Source: Xenorhabdus miraniensis (lineage in GTDB: Bacteria; Pseudomonadota; Gammaproteobacteria; Enterobacterales; Enterobacteriaceae). From it: 64,000 nt of DNA. The notes under the pieces were generated by a model. The model searched no databases and had not been told where the DNA came from. It saw only the letters and a program-made list of their open reading frames with translations. The stretch is taken from the NCBI RefSeq assembly GCF_002632615.1, contig NZ_NITZ01000010.1:62001-126000 (forward strand). Direction: 5' to 3'. Each line of letters opens with the position of its first letter. Positions within the stretch are counted from its first letter, which is position 1. The position numbers and the translations under genes were made by a program. Shown piece after piece: positions 10,900 through 23,962 of this stretch.

Positions 10900-13800
10900 T
10901 TAATGTTCGTGCGGTGGAGGCGCCAAAACTTCACGATTGCCATTATGACCAGGCGCACTAACAATCTGTTGTGCTTCCATTTGTTCAACAATCCGGGCTG
11001 CCCGGTTATATCCGATGCGGAATTGGCGTTGCACACCCGAAATGGAAACCCGGCGTTTTTCAATTACAAACTCAACTGCTTGATCAAATAAGGGATCGAG
11101 TTCTTCATCGCTATCAAACCCTAAACCACCTTCACCGTCTTCTCCCCCTTTGATAATGCTATCAATATATTGAGGGCGACCACGGGCTTTCCAGTCATTA
11201 ACCACTTCGTGAACTTCTTGATCGCGTACAAATGCACCATGAACACGCACAGGAATGGAAGAGTTTGGTGCCAGATAAAGCATATCCCCCATGCCAAGCA
11301 ATGATTCTGCACCACCTTGATCAAGAATGGTACGGGAATCGATTTTACTGGACACGGTAAATGCAATACGTGTCGGAATATTTGCCTTAATCAATCCAGT
11401 GATAATATCAACAGAGGGGCGCTGTGTTGCCAATACTAAGTGGATGCCTGCTGCACGTGCTTTCTGGGCCAAACGCGCAATTAATTCTTCCACCTTTTTC
11501 CCTACTGTCATCATTAAATCGGCAAATTCATCAACCATCACAACAATATAAGGCTCTTTTTTCAGCACAGGATGCGCAACATCCATACTATCACCCGGTT
11601 TCCAGAATGGATCAGGGATTGGACGCCCCATATTTTCCGCCTGCTTGATTTTGTCGTTATAGCCGGCGAGATTACGTACCCCCAAAGCTGACATCAGTTT
11701 GTAGCGTCGTTCCATCTCATTCACACACCAACGCAACGCATTGGCGGCATCTTTCATATCGGTGACAACTTCGGTCAACAAATGTGGAATACCTTCATAA
11801 ACCGATAACTCAAGCATTTTAGGATCGATCATGATAAAGCGAACATCTTCTGGTTTCGCTTTATACAGGATACTGAGGATCATAGCGTTGACCCCTACCG
11901 ATTTACCCGATCCGGTTGTCCCTGCAACCAGCAAGTGAGGCATTTTGCCCAGATCAGCCACAACCGGCTGCCCTGCAATATCTTTCCCAAGAACGATAGT
12001 CAATGGTGATGGGTTATCACGGAATTTCTCGCAATCCAACACTTCCCGCAGGTAAACTGTTTGTCGTTTCTTATTAGGTAGTTCCAAACCAACATAAGGT
12101 TTTCCCGGAATCACTTCAACAATACGAACGGCTACCGCTGAAAGTGAACGGGCAAGGTCACGCGATAAGTTAGAAATACGGGAAGCTTTAACTCCGGGTG
12201 CCAGATCCAGTTCAAATCGTGTAATGACAGGGCCGGGAGAAAACCCAACAACGTCCGCTTTGACGCGATAATCATTCAAACGCGCTTCAATCAAACGAGA
12301 GATTTGTTCAAGAGCAAACATATCAACCGGCTCTTCTTCCGCTGGCGGTTTTGCCAGAAGATCCAGAGAAGGCATTGGCGTCGTCGGTTTCGGCAACGGT
12401 TGATCATTGCGTATCAAAAACGGATGGAACAGGCTATCTTGCTGCGGTTGCTGCGGTTGCTGCGGTTGCTGCGGTTGCTGCGGTTGCTGCGGTTGCTGCG
12501 GTTGCTGCGGTTGCTGCGGTTGCTGCGGTTGCTGCGGTTGCTGCGGTTGCTGCGGTTGCTGCGGTTGCTGCGGTTGCTGCGCAAGAGTATGTTCAGTTTT
12601 CAATTCATGAGAAGCAAGAGCCGGAGCTATTTTTTTCTCCTGAGACTGATGAGTTGGGGTTTCTGTTAGCATAAATGCAGATTCAACGGGCTGGCTCATT
12701 TGATAACGCTCACGTTGCTGCTGCTCAAATGCAAGCCGTAACGCTTCTTCCTGCGCAGCCTGTTCATCTATACTTTCATCTACACTATTTTGCGGATTAT
12801 TTTCCGTAAATGCCGCTACTCTGGGTTGTTCATATTTAGGTTGTTCATGGACTGACGCAGCTTGTTGCTGATCTTTGCTTTCCGCTTCAAAATCTGAACC
12901 ATAACGTTCACGTTGTTGTTCAAGGAATTGCTGACGCAGCATGTTTTGCTGTTGCTCATCCATTTGCTGCTCGTCAGCTTCCGCAATCAGTTCATTTTGC
13001 CTTTCTTTTTCTTCTCTTTGCAGATGCTCTGCCAAACGATGAGAAGGCACTTTAATGCCATACAGTTCCCGGCGTGTAGGTATTCTGACCGGATTAGGGC
13101 GAGGCATTTCAGGGCCAATTCCCTGTTTGACCTGTGGGTTTCTCGTTACAACCGCAGAGCTTGTTATATCTGCCGCTGTATTTTTCAGATTGATATTTTC
13201 ATTGTGAGTTTGCGAAAGAGAGCCAGATTCTGATTCTGCATCCAATTGATAATCTGCTGGCAATTCAAATGAATAACGAACAGGCTCCTGTTCCTCTGCT
13301 GACTGCGTAGCCAGTTGTAGAGACGGTTCACTGTGAAGTGAATTGTCAGCCATTTCTGAGAACACTACTTCTTTTGCTGAAATGACGGTAGCAGATTCTA
13401 CATCAATAGGTTCAGGTGAGTTATTTTCCCGAAGCGTTTCAGAAGGCTCCATAACAGGAGGGATTGAATCAACCGGTGAGGTTGAGTCCGTATTCGCTAA
13501 TTCAACGATTGTTGGCGCCATCAGCAATACATCATCTTCATCCACTGCTTCAGTCGTAACGGCTGTCTTAATTATGTCACTTTTATCGACGTGCTCAGCC
13601 CTTTCTTGTTCACTGGCGGAACGTTCAGAAACGACTTTATTTTCCAATTCATCATCGTAATATTCCGCATCATTACGGCCACGGTTTACCACAAAACTAA
13701 TTGAATTCAGAATGACTTCACCAATTTTTTCCGCAATCGCGAGCCATGACCAGCCTGTAAATAGGGTAAAGCCAACAGCCCAAATGCCAAGCAGCGCCAA

Positions 13801-14292
13801 CGTTGCTCCAAGGACATTGAACCAAGGCAGAATTGCATTGCTAAATAAGTTGCCGATAACGCCACCAGCGGCAAAATCATTTAAATCGTCAATATTGAGC
13901 GCGGCCAAGCCACATGAAGTCAATATCAGAGCTAAAACACCAATGACGCGCAGTGCGAGTGTGAAGAAATCTACGTACTCTTGCCTATCTTTCTGACGGA
14001 AAGCATTCCAACACCCTAAAAACATTAACGGTGGGACTGCATAGGCAAGAATACCAAATGCCGAGAATAGTATGTCTGATAACCAGGCACCAACGCTGCC
14101 GCCCCAATTATGAACGGGTTCATGCCATGACGTTTGTGACCAGCTAGGATCGGATGGGTTGAAGCTGACAAGCGCTATCATTAAGTACACAGCACAAATG
14201 GCAATAACCAACAGGATAGCTTCTAAAAGCCGGCGGCTACTGCTTATTTTTTTTAACTTAACACGTTTGTCTTCTGTATATTCCTGGTTCAA
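10900..14292 (-). CDS. ftsK: DNA translocase FtsK
   Basis: Septum-anchored DNA pump that couples cell division to chromosome-dimer resolution at dif with XerCD. The 1130 residues compare with about 1329 in E. coli; the linker accounts for the difference. The N-terminal domain has four membrane helices (about residues 24-185). A long acidic, Gln-rich linker follows (about 200-650), with sixteen Xaa-Gln-Gln units, fifteen of them Pro-Gln-Gln, at 571-618. The motor carries Walker A GTTGSGKS near 787 and Walker [11 protein letters not shown] near 920. The C-terminal gamma winged helix, which reads KOPS, ends [15 protein letters not shown]. The start is TTG preceded by GGAGAG and aligns with the E. 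coli start MSQEY. Confidence 0.98.
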   Translation of the reverse strand: MNQEYTEDKRVKLKKISSSRRLLEAILLVIAICAVYLMIALVSFNPSDPSWSQTSWHEPVHNWGGSVGAWLSDILFSAFGILAYAVPPLMFLGCWNAFRQKDRQEYVDFFTLALRVIGVLALILTSCGLAALNIDDLNDFAAGGVIGNLFSNAILPWFNVLGATLALLGIWAVGFTLFTGWSWLAIAEKIGEVILNSISFVVNRGRNDAEYYDDELENKVVSERSASEQERAEHVDKSDIIKTAVTTEAVDEDDVLLMAPTIVELANTDSTSPVDSIPPVMEPSETLRENNSPEPIDVESATVISAKEVVFSEMADNSLHSEPSLQLATQSAEEQEPVRYSFELPADYQLDAESESGSLSQTHNENINLKNTAADITSSAVVTRNPQVKQGIGPEMPRPNPVRIPTRRELYGIKVPSHRLAEHLQREEKERQNELIAEADEQQMDEQQQNMLRQQFLEQQRERYGSDFEAESKDQQQAASVHEQPKYEQPRVAAFTENNPQNSVDESIDEQAAQEEALRLAFEQQQRERYQMSQPVESAFMLTETPTHQSQEKKIAPALASHELKTEHTLAQQPQQPQQPQQPQQPQQPQQPQQPQQPQQPQQPQQPQQPQQPQQPQQDSLFHPFLIRNDQPLPKPTTPMPSLDLLAKPPAEEEPVDMFALEQISRLIEARLNDYRVKADVVGFSPGPVITRFELDLAPGVKASRISNLSRDLARSLSAVAVRIVEVIPGKPYVGLELPNKKRQTVYLREVLDCEKFRDNPSPLTIVLGKDIAGQPVVADLGKMPHLLVAGTTGSGKSVGVNAMILSILYKAKPEDVRFIMIDPKMLELSVYEGIPHLLTEVVTDMKDAANALRWCVNEMERRYKLMSALGVRNLAGYNDKIKQAENMGRPIPDPFWKPGDSMDVAHPVLKKEPYIVVMVDEFADLMMTVGKKVEELIARLAQKARAAGIHLVLATQRPSVDIITGLIKANIPTRIAFTVSSKIDSRTILDQGGAESLLGMGDMLYLAPNSSIPVRVHGAFVRDQEVHEVVNDWKARGRPQYIDSIIKGGEDGEGGLGFDSDEELDPLFDQAVEFVIEKRRVSISGVQRQFRIGYNRAARIVEQMEAQQIVSAPGHNGNREVLAPPPHEH
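12439..12582 (-). repeat. 9-bp tandem repeat in ftsK (Pro-Gln-Gln)n
   Basis: Fifteen perfect copies of TTGCTGCGG (plus strand) from 12439 to 12573, then an imperfect sixteenth TTGCTGCGC. On the coding strand each copy reads Pro-Gln-Gln. Because the unit is a multiple of three, gain or loss of copies changes linker length without a frameshift. Confidence 0.97.
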
Positions 14293-14329
14293 GAAAGACT
14301 CTCCAGGTTTTCATGTTGATTAAACGGAA

Positions 14330-14354
14330 CAACGCTGAGGGTAACTCAGCGTTG
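14330..14354. terminator. Hairpin between lrp and ftsK
   Basis: Perfect 10-bp stem CAACGCTGAG / CTCAGCGTTG with a 5-base loop. It lies 77 bases past the lrp stop and upstream of ftsK. No T tract, so it is either a weak terminator of lrp or an attenuating hairpin ahead of ftsK. Confidence 0.55.
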
Positions 14355-14430
14355 AAACTGTATACATAAACAGGAGTGTACCTAAGTTTTTCCTGTTTTG
14401 CATCTGTACCTCATTAAATTAGGTAAAAGC

Positions 14431-14925
14431 TTAACGAGTCTTAATCACCAGACGGTTACTCTGTTTCACTTCTTCCATAACAACATAAGTACGAGTATCG
14501 TTAACACCTGGAAGACGCAACAGAGTTTCGCCGAGCAATTTACGATATGCGGACATATCTGGCACGCGTGTTTTCAGCAAGTAGTCAAAATCACCAGAAA
14601 CTAAATGACATTCCTGGATTTCTTCCAGTTTCTGGACCGCAGTATTGAATTGTTCAAATACATCTGCTGCACCACGGTTAAGTGTAATTTCAACGAATAC
14701 CAGCAATGATGCATCCAGATAATGAGGATTCAGCAAAGCTGTGTAGCCAGAGATAAAGCCCTGACGCTCCAAGCGACGTACACGCTCCAGACAAGGCGTT
14801 GGTGATAAACCAACTCGCTTGGATAACTCCACGTTAGAAATACGGCCGTCTTTTTGCAACTCGTTAAGGATATTACGATCTATACGATCAAGATCTTTTC
14901 CCGGACGCTTCTTATTATCAATCAT
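14431..14925 (-). CDS. lrp: Leucine-responsive regulatory protein
   Basis: Global feast/famine transcription factor binding DNA as octamers or hexadecamers. Its 164 residues are nearly identical to E. coli Lrp. The N-terminal helix-turn-helix spans about residues 12-60 (NVELSKRVGLSPTPCLERV); the C-terminal RAM ligand-binding domain ends NRLVIKTR. GAGAGAG lies upstream of the ATG. It is divergent from trxB over a 631-base region, which fits the long autoregulated lrp leader known in enterics. In Xenorhabdus, Lrp is known to control virulence, symbiosis and phenotypic variation. Confidence 0.99.
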   Translation of the reverse strand: MIDNKKRPGKDLDRIDRNILNELQKDGRISNVELSKRVGLSPTPCLERVRRLERQGFISGYTALLNPHYLDASLLVFVEITLNRGAADVFEQFNTAVQKLEEIQECHLVSGDFDYLLKTRVPDMSAYRKLLGETLLRLPGVNDTRTYVVMEEVKQSNRLVIKTR

Positions 14926-16516
<1,591 letters not shown>

Positions 16517-16531
16517 TCCATTTTTCCTTAG

Positions 16532-16556
16532 AAGCGCTATTTCGGTAGCGCTTTTT
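16532..16556 (+). terminator. Rho-independent terminator after trxB
   Basis: 8-bp stem AAGCGCTA / TAGCGCTT, 6-base loop, then a T run (16552-16556). Confidence 0.85.
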
Positions 16557-16620
16557 AACAAGCAACATAAAGCTTGTTTTGGTATTCCGTATCACTACCT
16601 GCTAATCAGAAGTTTTTCTT

Positions 16621-18390
16621 ATGGACAAAACAAGACAAACCGAACTTGTTCGATGGCTAAGACAGCAAAGTGCCCCTGCCCGTCGGTGGCTTCGTCTATC
16701 CATGCTACTCGGCCTAATCAGTGGATTATTGATCATCTCTCAAGCCTGGCTCCTGGCTTCCATCCTCCAGGCCCTGATTATGGATAATGTTCCCCGCGAA
16801 AATCTCATCAATCAGTTTCTGATGCTAGCAGCCACCTTCACATTGCGGGCAATCGTCAATGCTATTCGGGAACGTGTCGGGTTTATTTGTGGCAAAGTTG
16901 TGCGCCAACAAATCCGAAATATGGTGTTGGATAAACTGGAGCAATTAGGGCCTGTATGGGTTAAAGGAAAGCCAGCGGGAAGCTGGGCAACGATTATTCT
17001 GGAACAAATCGAAGATATGCAGGATTTTTATTCCCGTTATCTGCCTCAGATGGTTCTTGCTACCATAATCCCCATGTTAATTCTGGTTACCCTATTTCCG
17101 ATTAATTGGGCCGCAGGATTAATCTTGCTGGTCACTGCCCCCTTAATTCCTCTGTTTATGGCGTTGGTAGGGTTAGGTGCCGCAGATGCCAACCGACGTA
17201 ATTTTGTTGCCCTTAACCGATTAAGTGGTAATTTCCTCGATCGTTTACGAGGTCTGGAAACGTTGCGCCTGTTCCATCGAGGGGAAGCCGAAGTTAAGCA
17301 GATCGCAGAGTCAACAGAGAATTTCCGTCACAGAACGATGGAAGTACTGCGCATGGCATTCCTGTCTTCAGCTGTATTGGAGTTCTTTGCCGCAGTTTCC
17401 ATTGCCGTTGTTGCCGTCTATTTTGGTTTTTCCTATTTGGGAGAATTACACTTTGGCAGCTACGGAATGGGAGTTACGTTGTTTGCCGGCTTCCTCGCCT
17501 TAATCCTTGCTCCTGAATTTTTCCAACCCCTACGTGACCTAGGTACGTTTTATCATGCAAAAGCGCAGGCAGTCGGAGCAGCAGAATCGCTTTTCACTCT
17601 GCTTAGTAGTGATGGAGAACAAGCCGCAACCAGTGGCGAAAAAACACTAACAGATAAAGAACCCGTCGTTATTGAAGCCCGTGAGCTGGAAATACTGTCC
17701 CACGATGGTCATCACCTTGCCGGCCCGTTGAATTTTACGATGGATAAACACCAGAGAATTGCCTTGGTCGGAAAAAGTGGTGCAGGTAAAAGCTCATTGA
17801 TCAATGTACTGCTGGGTTTTCTGCCTTATCGTGGCTCCCTCATAATCAATGGCATTGAGCTACACGAACTCAATCTCACTAAATGGCGCGAATGTCTGAG
17901 TTGGGTTGGACAAAATCCACATTTACCAGAACAAACTGTGCTCGATAATATTCGGCTTGGTCAATATGATGCCACGCAGGAACAAATCCATGATGTGATG
18001 GAAAGAGCTTATGTCAATGAGTTTGTCCGCAATCTGCCAGACGGAATCAATACGGTAATTGGGGACAATGCTGCTCGTCTGTCTGTCGGGCAAGCTCAGC
18101 GTATCGCCGTAGCACGAGCGTTATTAAATCCCTGCCAATTACTGTTATTAGACGAACCCGCCGCCAGTCTTGATGCCCATAGCGAACAACGTGTGATGAT
18201 GGCTTTAAATCAAGCCTCTTATCAGCAAACCACATTACTGGTTACTCACTTGTTAGAAGAAACACTGACATATGATCAGATTTGGGTAATGGAAAATGGG
18301 TTATTGATTGAGAAAGGTGAATATCAGAGTTTAAGCCAGTCTCAAAGTGCATTTTCTCGTCTGCTGTCTCATCGTAGTGTGGAGCTCTAA
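16621..18390 (+). CDS. cydD: Glutathione/cysteine ABC exporter subunit CydD
   Basis: One half of the heterodimeric CydDC ABC exporter, which moves reduced thiols to the periplasm and is needed for cytochrome bd assembly. It has 589 residues. An N-terminal six-helix transmembrane domain spans about residues 20-320. The nucleotide-binding domain has Walker A GKSGAGKSS near 384, signature LSVGQAQR and Walker B LLLDEPAASLD. The signature has Val in place of the second Gly of the usual LSGGQ. The ribosome site is weak. cydC starts two bases after the stop. Confidence 0.98.
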   Translation: MDKTRQTELVRWLRQQSAPARRWLRLSMLLGLISGLLIISQAWLLASILQALIMDNVPRENLINQFLMLAATFTLRAIVNAIRERVGFICGKVVRQQIRNMVLDKLEQLGPVWVKGKPAGSWATIILEQIEDMQDFYSRYLPQMVLATIIPMLILVTLFPINWAAGLILLVTAPLIPLFMALVGLGAADANRRNFVALNRLSGNFLDRLRGLETLRLFHRGEAEVKQIAESTENFRHRTMEVLRMAFLSSAVLEFFAAVSIAVVAVYFGFSYLGELHFGSYGMGVTLFAGFLALILAPEFFQPLRDLGTFYHAKAQAVGAAESLFTLLSSDGEQAATSGEKTLTDKEPVVIEARELEILSHDGHHLAGPLNFTMDKHQRIALVGKSGAGKSSLINVLLGFLPYRGSLIINGIELHELNLTKWRECLSWVGQNPHLPEQTVLDNIRLGQYDATQEQIHDVMERAYVNEFVRNLPDGINTVIGDNAARLSVGQAQRIAVARALLNPCQLLLLDEPAASLDAHSEQRVMMALNQASYQQTTLLVTHLLEETLTYDQIWVMENGLLIEKGEYQSLSQSQSAFSRLLSHRSVEL

Positions 18391-18392
18391 TC

Positions 18393-20135
18393 ATGCGCGT
18401 ATTATTCCCATTTCTCGCATTATACCGCCGCCACTGGTTTCTCATTAGCTTAGGTATGATCTTGGCGATTGTGACTCTGCTCGCCAGCATCGGGCTGTTG
18501 ACACTTTCAGGTTGGTTTCTTGCCGGTACTGCCTTAGCCGGGTTCGCAGGGTTATATACGTTTAACTATATGCTGCCTGCCGCGGGTGTGCGTGGTGCTG
18601 CCATTTTCCGCACTGCTGGTCGTTATGCTGAACGACTTGTCAGTCACGATGCAACATTCCGTGTATTAGCTCATTTACGTGTTTTTGCTTTTCAGAAAAT
18701 TTTGCCATTTTCTCCGGGAGGCATTGCCCGCTTCCGTCAAGGTGAGTTGTTAAACAGACTCGTTGCCGATGTCGAAACGTTAGATCACCTCTATCTGCGG
18801 GTTATCTCCCCTGTTCTTGCCGCATTTGTTGTGATTGTAGTACTAACGTTTGGCTTAGGGTTCCTTGATATTACCCTTGCCTATACTCTCGGTGGCATTA
18901 TGTTGGGGCTGCTATTGATCTTGCCTTTCGTGTTTTTCCAGGCAGGGAAACCCTACGGCAGAAACATTACTCTACAGCGCGCTCAATATCGTACATTACT
19001 CACCAGCGCTTTGCAGGGACAAGCTGAATTAACTGTATTTGGTGCACTTAAGCGTTTTCGTCAATCCATGACGGCGATTGAAGGTGATTGGCTGAAAAAC
19101 CAACAAAAACAGGCTAATTTGACAGGGCTTTCACAAGCCATCATGATTTTTTCTACGGGCATGACTGTAACACTGATACTTTGGCTCGCTGCAACAGGTG
19201 TTGGAGAAAATAGTCAACCGGGTGCGTTAATAGCGCTATTTACCTTCTGTTCCCTTGCTGCTTTTGAAGCTCTTGGGCCAGTCACTATAGCATTCCAGCA
19301 CATGGGACAAGTTATTGCATCTGCAACTCGCGTTTCTCAATTGATGCACCAAGAACCGGAAGTGACTTTCCCTGATCAAGGACCACAGGCAAATAGCTCT
19401 CTCAGCCTTGAGATAAAAAATCTTGATTTCACCTACCCGGGCCAACCTCAGCCTGTATTAAAAGATATTTCTTTATCTCTGACATCAGGAGAGCATGTTG
19501 CTTTATTAGGAAAGACCGGATGTGGTAAATCGACGCTTTTACAGTTATTAACTCGCGCATGGGACGTTAATAATGGGGAAATTCAACTCAACCGGCATCC
19601 CATTTCCGATTATGATGAAGCAACACTTCGCTCAATGATGTCCATCGTTCCCCAACGTATACATGTGTTCAGCCATACTTTACGTGAGAATCTTTTATTA
19701 GCAAAACCCGATGCCAGCGATGATGAATTAGAAACCGTATTACAACAAGTGGGCTTGGAGAACTTGCTAGGCAATGATAAGAAGCTAAACTGTTGGATGG
19801 GTGAAGGCGGTCGCCAACTTTCCGGCGGAGAACAGCGCCGTTTAGGTATTGCCAGAGCGTTACTGCACAATGCCCCTTTAATGCTTCTAGATGAACCAAC
19901 CGAAGGACTCGATTCTGATACTGAACAACAGATTTTGTCATTGTTACACCGTAGTTGCCAGCACAAGACACTGATTATCGTGACTCACCGACTGACAGGC
20001 TTGCAGCATATGGATCAGATCTGTGTTATGGATGGAGGACGTATTATTGAGCAAGGCAAACATGATGTGCTACTTGCCCAACAGGGACGGTATTATCAGT
20101 TTTATCAGCGTCAGAGCTATCCTGCGCAGGAGTGA
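18393..20135 (+). CDS. cydC: Glutathione/cysteine ABC exporter subunit CydC
   Basis: Second half of the CydDC exporter. 580 residues: a transmembrane domain (about 15-310) and an ATPase domain with Walker [10 protein letters not shown] near 373, signature LSGGEQRR, and Walker [13 protein letters not shown]. The canonical signature here versus the altered one in CydD suggests asymmetric ATP sites. It is translationally coupled to cydD upstream; aat begins 8 bases after the stop, as in E. coli cydDC-aat. Confidence 0.98.
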   Translation: MRVLFPFLALYRRHWFLISLGMILAIVTLLASIGLLTLSGWFLAGTALAGFAGLYTFNYMLPAAGVRGAAIFRTAGRYAERLVSHDATFRVLAHLRVFAFQKILPFSPGGIARFRQGELLNRLVADVETLDHLYLRVISPVLAAFVVIVVLTFGLGFLDITLAYTLGGIMLGLLLILPFVFFQAGKPYGRNITLQRAQYRTLLTSALQGQAELTVFGALKRFRQSMTAIEGDWLKNQQKQANLTGLSQAIMIFSTGMTVTLILWLAATGVGENSQPGALIALFTFCSLAAFEALGPVTIAFQHMGQVIASATRVSQLMHQEPEVTFPDQGPQANSSLSLEIKNLDFTYPGQPQPVLKDISLSLTSGEHVALLGKTGCGKSTLLQLLTRAWDVNNGEIQLNRHPISDYDEATLRSMMSIVPQRIHVFSHTLRENLLLAKPDASDDELETVLQQVGLENLLGNDKKLNCWMGEGGRQLSGGEQRRLGIARALLHNAPLMLLDEPTEGLDSDTEQQILSLLHRSCQHKTLIIVTHRLTGLQHMDQICVMDGGRIIEQGKHDVLLAQQGRYYQFYQRQSYPAQE

Positions 20136-20143
20136 TTCATTTT

Positions 20144-20833
20144 ATGTTGATAGCTCAACTCGATAATTCCTATGAGTTTCCCCATCCAACCAATGCGATG
20201 GCTGAACCTAATGGTTTACTGGCATTTGGAGGAGATCTTAGTGCAGAACGCTTAAGAGTGGCGTATCATGAAGGCATTTTCCCGTGGTATTCGCCCAATG
20301 AGCCTCCTTTGTGGTGGTCTCCCAACCCCCGGGCAGTATTAATTCCCGGGGAATTGCATACGGGCCGAACACTTCTTCGGTTTATTCGCAAACATACTTA
20401 CCAAATTACGGTAAACTATGCTTTCGATGAAGTGATATATCATTGTGCACAACGACAAGAAGGCACTTGGATAGGGCCAGATGTTTTGCGAGGTTATCAA
20501 GCACTGCATCATGAAGGTTTGGCTCATTCAATTGAGGTTTGGCATGATCGCCAACTTGTAGGTGGTTTATACGGTGTTTGTGTAGGGACACTATTTTGCG
20601 GTGAATCTATGTTTAGCAGAATGGAGAACGCATCTAAGTGTGCGTTTGTCGCATTCTATCACCACTTTCTACATCATGGTGGCCGATTGTTTGACTGTCA
20701 GGTATTAAATCACCATACAGAATCATTGGGCGCCAAAAATATTCCAAGGGAAGAATTTCTTCAGCATCTTTATCAATTGAGAGAGCAGCCATTACAATCG
20801 GACTGCTGGTCTAAACAAGAGCTGGATTTATAA
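20144..20833 (+). CDS. aat: Leucyl/phenylalanyl-tRNA-protein transferase
   Basis: Transfers Leu or Phe from aminoacyl-tRNA to N-terminal Lys/Arg of proteins, creating N-degrons for ClpS-ClpAP. 229 residues. The family core is visible: [30 protein letters not shown] and [19 protein letters not shown] at 20132 is also in frame, but it overlaps the AGGAG ribosome site and the cydC stop; the ATG at 20144 aligns with E. coli MRLVQLS as MLIAQLD. Its partners ClpA and ClpS are encoded 0.5-3 kb downstream. Confidence 0.96.
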   Translation: MLIAQLDNSYEFPHPTNAMAEPNGLLAFGGDLSAERLRVAYHEGIFPWYSPNEPPLWWSPNPRAVLIPGELHTGRTLLRFIRKHTYQITVNYAFDEVIYHCAQRQEGTWIGPDVLRGYQALHHEGLAHSIEVWHDRQLVGGLYGVCVGTLFCGESMFSRMENASKCAFVAFYHHFLHHGGRLFDCQVLNHHTESLGAKNIPREEFLQHLYQLREQPLQSDCWSKQELDL

Positions 20834-20985
20834 TCATCACTTAGGGATTTATGCTGTTCACGGCGGGAATGTCATTATCGTCATACATGAAATGATGGTT
20901 TAAAATACGACATTCCTTTACATAATGATGGTTTTTCGGCATTATCTTGCCGATTAAAAACTATGGTTGTTACTTAGAGGATTAG

Positions 20986-21207
20986 ATGGCCAAAGAAGAC
21001 ACTAATTTTGAAATGCAAGGTACTGTATTAGAAACACTGCCGAATACTGTGTTTCGTGTTGAATTAGACAACGGGCACGTTGTTACTGCCCACATTTCAG
21101 GAAAAATGCGGAAGAACTATATCCGCATCCTGACTGGAGACAAGGTCACAGTCGAGCTAACTACATATGACCCTGAAAAAGGCCGTATTACTTTCCGTAG
21201 TCGCTGA
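20986..21207 (+). CDS. infA: Translation initiation factor IF-1
   Basis: Essential OB-fold protein that occupies the ribosomal A site during initiation. 73 residues, one more than E. coli: the N-terminus [12 protein letters not shown] carries one extra residue against MAKEDNIEMQG. The rest, including [14 protein letters not shown], is nearly identical. AGAGGAT lies upstream of the ATG. No tRNA-Ser gene is visible on either side, unlike E. coli where serW lies between infA and clpA. Confidence 0.98.
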   Translation: MAKEDTNFEMQGTVLETLPNTVFRVELDNGHVVTAHISGKMRKNYIRILTGDKVTVELTTYDPEKGRITFRSR

Positions 21208-21222
21208 TTAAGATACCTTTTA

Positions 21223-21263
21223 ACACCACAGGGGATAGTATTTTCAGCATCCACCTGTGGTGT
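21223..21263 (+). terminator. Terminator-like hairpin between infA and clpA
   Basis: 10-bp stem ACACCACAGG / CCTGTGGTGT with a 21-base loop, followed by GGCTTTCGGTTTTT. It lies between convergent infA and clpA. Confidence 0.55.
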
Positions 21264-21315
21264 GGCTTTCGGTTTTTATCGCCAGCCTTTATCACTACTT
21301 ACAGTATTCACTAAC

Positions 21316-23610
21316 TTACAATACAGCATCTTCTGATTTCTTATTATTTGACTTATTCGACCTTTTGGCATCCTTAAAATCATATATTAATGCTTGTTTA
21401 GCCTTATCAAGCTTAATACTGACCGAGCCTCCATGTACCAAAGAACCAAATAATAATTCATTCGCCAATGGTTTTTTGAGGTTGTCCTGAATCACTCGAG
21501 CCATAGGGCGTGCCCCCATAGCTTTATCGTAACCTTTGTTACATAGCCACTGACGGGCGTCTGCACTGATTTCCAGAGAAACACCTTTTTCATCCAGTTG
21601 GGCTTGTAATTCGACGATAAATTTATCAACGACTTGCTGAATAACCTCAGAAGAGAGTGCATCAAACCAAATGATGCCATCAAGACGATTACGGAATTCA
21701 GGTGTGAAAATCCGTTTAATCTCTTCCATGCCATCTGTGCTGTTATCTTGTTCTGTGAAACCAATGGATTTACGCTGTGTCTCACGTACCCCTGCATTAG
21801 TTGTCATCACCAAAATAACATTGCGAAAATCAGCCTTGCGGCCATTATTGTCGGTCAATGTCCCATTATCCATAACCTGTAACAATAGGTTAAAGACATC
21901 GGGATGGGCTTTTTCAATTTCATCCAGAAGTAATACAGAATGAGGATGTTTGATAATAGCATCAGTTAATAACCCTCCCTGATCATACCCCACATAACCC
22001 GGTGGTGCGCCAATTAAACGGCTAACAGTATGACGCTCCATATATTCCGACATATCGAACCGCAGTAGTTTGACATTCAATACCTTAGCAAGTTGGACTG
22101 TCACTTCCGTTTTACCAACACCCGTCGGCCCTGCAAATAGGAAAGACCCGACTGGTTTATACTCCTGACCCAATCCAGCACGGCTCATTTTAATGGCTTC
22201 TGTCAAAGCCCCAATGGCGCGATCCTGGCCGAAGACCAACATTTTCAAACGATCATCCATTGTTCTCAGTACGTCTTTATCACTTGCCGACACCGTTTTT
22301 TCCGGGATACGGGCTATGCGAGCAACAACGGACTCAATATCAGAAACATTGATCGTTTTCTTACGGCGGCTGGACGGAACTAACCTTGTTCTGGCACCGG
22401 CTTCATCAATAACATCAATGGCTTTGTCCGGCAAATGGCGATCAGTAATGTATTTCACCGATAGCTCAACTGCTGCACGAATTGCTTTCGCCGTATAACG
22501 GACATCATGGTGTGCCTCATATTTAGCTCGCAATCCATTGATAATTTGCACCGTTTCCTCTGGAGAAGGTTCAATAATATCAATCTTCTGAAACCGACGA
22601 GCCAAAGCACGATCCTTTTCGAAGATATTGCTGAACTCATGGTAAGTTGTCGAACCTATTACCCGAATACGCCCACTGGACAGCAAAGGCTTAATAAGGT
22701 TGGCTGCATCCACTTGTCCACCTGAAGCAGCGCCTGCACCAATGATAGTATGGATTTCATCAATAAAGAGAATGCTTTTTCTATCTTGCTCTAAGGTTTT
22801 TAACAAGGATTTGAAGCGCTTCTCAAAGTCACCACGGTACTTTGTACCCGCCAACAATGATCCAATATCCAGAGAATAGATAGTACAGCCCTGCATAACT
22901 TCGGGGACATTATTTTGTACAATACGCCATGCAAGCCCTTCTGCAATAGCCGTCTTACCAACGCCAGATTCTCCAACAAACAGGGGGTTATTCTTGCGAC
23001 GGCGGCACAGTACCTGAACAGTTCTCTCCAATTCATTCTGACGCCCGACAAGGGGATCAATTTGACCTTTTTGCGCCAATTGATTCAGATTAGTTGTAAA
23101 ATTCTCCAACCGATCTTCACTAACTACCTGCTCTTCCTGAACCGGATTGATACTGTGGTGAGAATCGCTATCCGGCTCATCTTTGCGCGTTCCATGAGAA
23201 ATAAAATTCACGACATCCAAACGACTGACGTCATGCTTACGCAATAAATAAGCGGCCTGAGATTCCTGCTCACTAAAAATAGCGACTAAGACATTAGCCC
23301 CGGAAACGTCTGAACGCCCCGAGGATTGAACGTGAAACACAGCGCGTTGTAAAACACGCTGAAAACTTAATGTAGGTTGTGTATCCCTGTCATCATTTTC
23401 GGATAACAAAGGAGTCGTTTGAGCAATAAAATTCTCCAATTCCTGGCGTAACAGCGACAAATCGACTTTACAAGCCTCCAGTGCTTCCCGCGCCGATGTG
23501 TTACTTAATAGCGCCAGCAACAGGTGCTCTACAGTCATAAATTCATGCCTGTTATCCCTTGCTTTGGCAAAAGCAATGTTGAGACTAAGCTCCAGTTCTT
23601 GATTGAGCAT
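21316..23610 (-). CDS. clpA: ATP-dependent Clp protease ATP-binding subunit ClpA
   Basis: Hexameric AAA+ unfoldase feeding ClpP. 764 residues. The N-domain (1-140) binds ClpS. The first ATPase module has Walker [10 protein letters not shown] and Walker [11 protein letters not shown]; the second has GPTGVGKTE and [13 protein letters not shown]. The ClpP-binding IGF-type loop appears as KSIGFTEQD (E. coli has IGL). A GTG two codons earlier is in frame, but the ATG at 23610 sits five bases from a strong AGGAGG. clpS lies 31 bases upstream on the same strand, giving a clpS-clpA operon. Confidence 0.98.
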   Translation of the reverse strand: MLNQELELSLNIAFAKARDNRHEFMTVEHLLLALLSNTSAREALEACKVDLSLLRQELENFIAQTTPLLSENDDRDTQPTLSFQRVLQRAVFHVQSSGRSDVSGANVLVAIFSEQESQAAYLLRKHDVSRLDVVNFISHGTRKDEPDSDSHHSINPVQEEQVVSEDRLENFTTNLNQLAQKGQIDPLVGRQNELERTVQVLCRRRKNNPLFVGESGVGKTAIAEGLAWRIVQNNVPEVMQGCTIYSLDIGSLLAGTKYRGDFEKRFKSLLKTLEQDRKSILFIDEIHTIIGAGAASGGQVDAANLIKPLLSSGRIRVIGSTTYHEFSNIFEKDRALARRFQKIDIIEPSPEETVQIINGLRAKYEAHHDVRYTAKAIRAAVELSVKYITDRHLPDKAIDVIDEAGARTRLVPSSRRKKTINVSDIESVVARIARIPEKTVSASDKDVLRTMDDRLKMLVFGQDRAIGALTEAIKMSRAGLGQEYKPVGSFLFAGPTGVGKTEVTVQLAKVLNVKLLRFDMSEYMERHTVSRLIGAPPGYVGYDQGGLLTDAIIKHPHSVLLLDEIEKAHPDVFNLLLQVMDNGTLTDNNGRKADFRNVILVMTTNAGVRETQRKSIGFTEQDNSTDGMEEIKRIFTPEFRNRLDGIIWFDALSSEVIQQVVDKFIVELQAQLDEKGVSLEISADARQWLCNKGYDKAMGARPMARVIQDNLKKPLANELLFGSLVHGGSVSIKLDKAKQALIYDFKDAKRSNKSNNKKSEDAVL

Positions 23611-23641
23611 AAGCACCTCCTCCTAAAATCAGTAAGCCAGA

Positions 23642-23962
23642 TCAGACTTTTTCCAGCGTGCAAAGTAACGGATGCTCGTGCTCCTTAGCATACATGTTCA
23701 CTTGCGCAGCTTTAGTTTCTGCGACCTCTGCCGTATAAATTCCGCAAACTGCTTTCCCTTTATAATGGACATCCAGCATTAGTTGCGTTGCTTTTTCAAC
23801 ATCATAAGAAAAGAACTTTCGCAATACGTCAACCACAAACTCCATAGGGGTATAGTCATCATTATTAAGAACGACCTTATACATTGATGGCGGCTGTAGC
23901 TTTTGTTTTGCGTCATCTTCAATAAATTCTTCAACTTTCAAATCGTTATAAAACTCAGTCAT
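23642..23962 (-). CDS. clpS: ClpA adaptor ClpS (N-recognin)
   Basis: Adaptor that binds N-terminal Leu, Phe, Trp or Tyr and hands substrates to ClpAP. With the ATG at 23962 it has 106 residues, the same as E. coli. An ATG 18 bases upstream (MPSGRI extension) also has a GGAA site, so the start is not certain. The core has [20 protein letters not shown], the N-degron pocket residues, and the C-terminal ending [10 protein letters not shown]. It is divergent from cspD, as in E. coli. Confidence 0.96.
   Translation of the reverse strand: MTEFYNDLKVEEFIEDDAKQKLQPPSMYKVVLNNDDYTPMEFVVDVLRKFFSYDVEKATQLMLDVHYKGKAVCGIYTAEVAETKAAQVNMYAKEHEHPLLCTLEKV

Noticed and set aside
12304..12674. Long plus-strand open frames rich in Leu-Leu-Arg, Ala-Ala-Val or Cys-Gly-Cys opposite ftsK
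   Set aside because: They are produced by the 9-bp repeat, which is free of stops in every frame; the real coding frame is FtsK on the minus strand.
20132..20143. GTG start for aat
   Set aside because: It overlaps the Shine-Dalgarno and cydC stop; the ATG at 20144 matches the family N-terminus.
21208..21315. tRNA-Ser (serW) expected by E. coli synteny
   Set aside because: No cloverleaf or tRNA-Ser sequence is visible; only a terminator-like hairpin.
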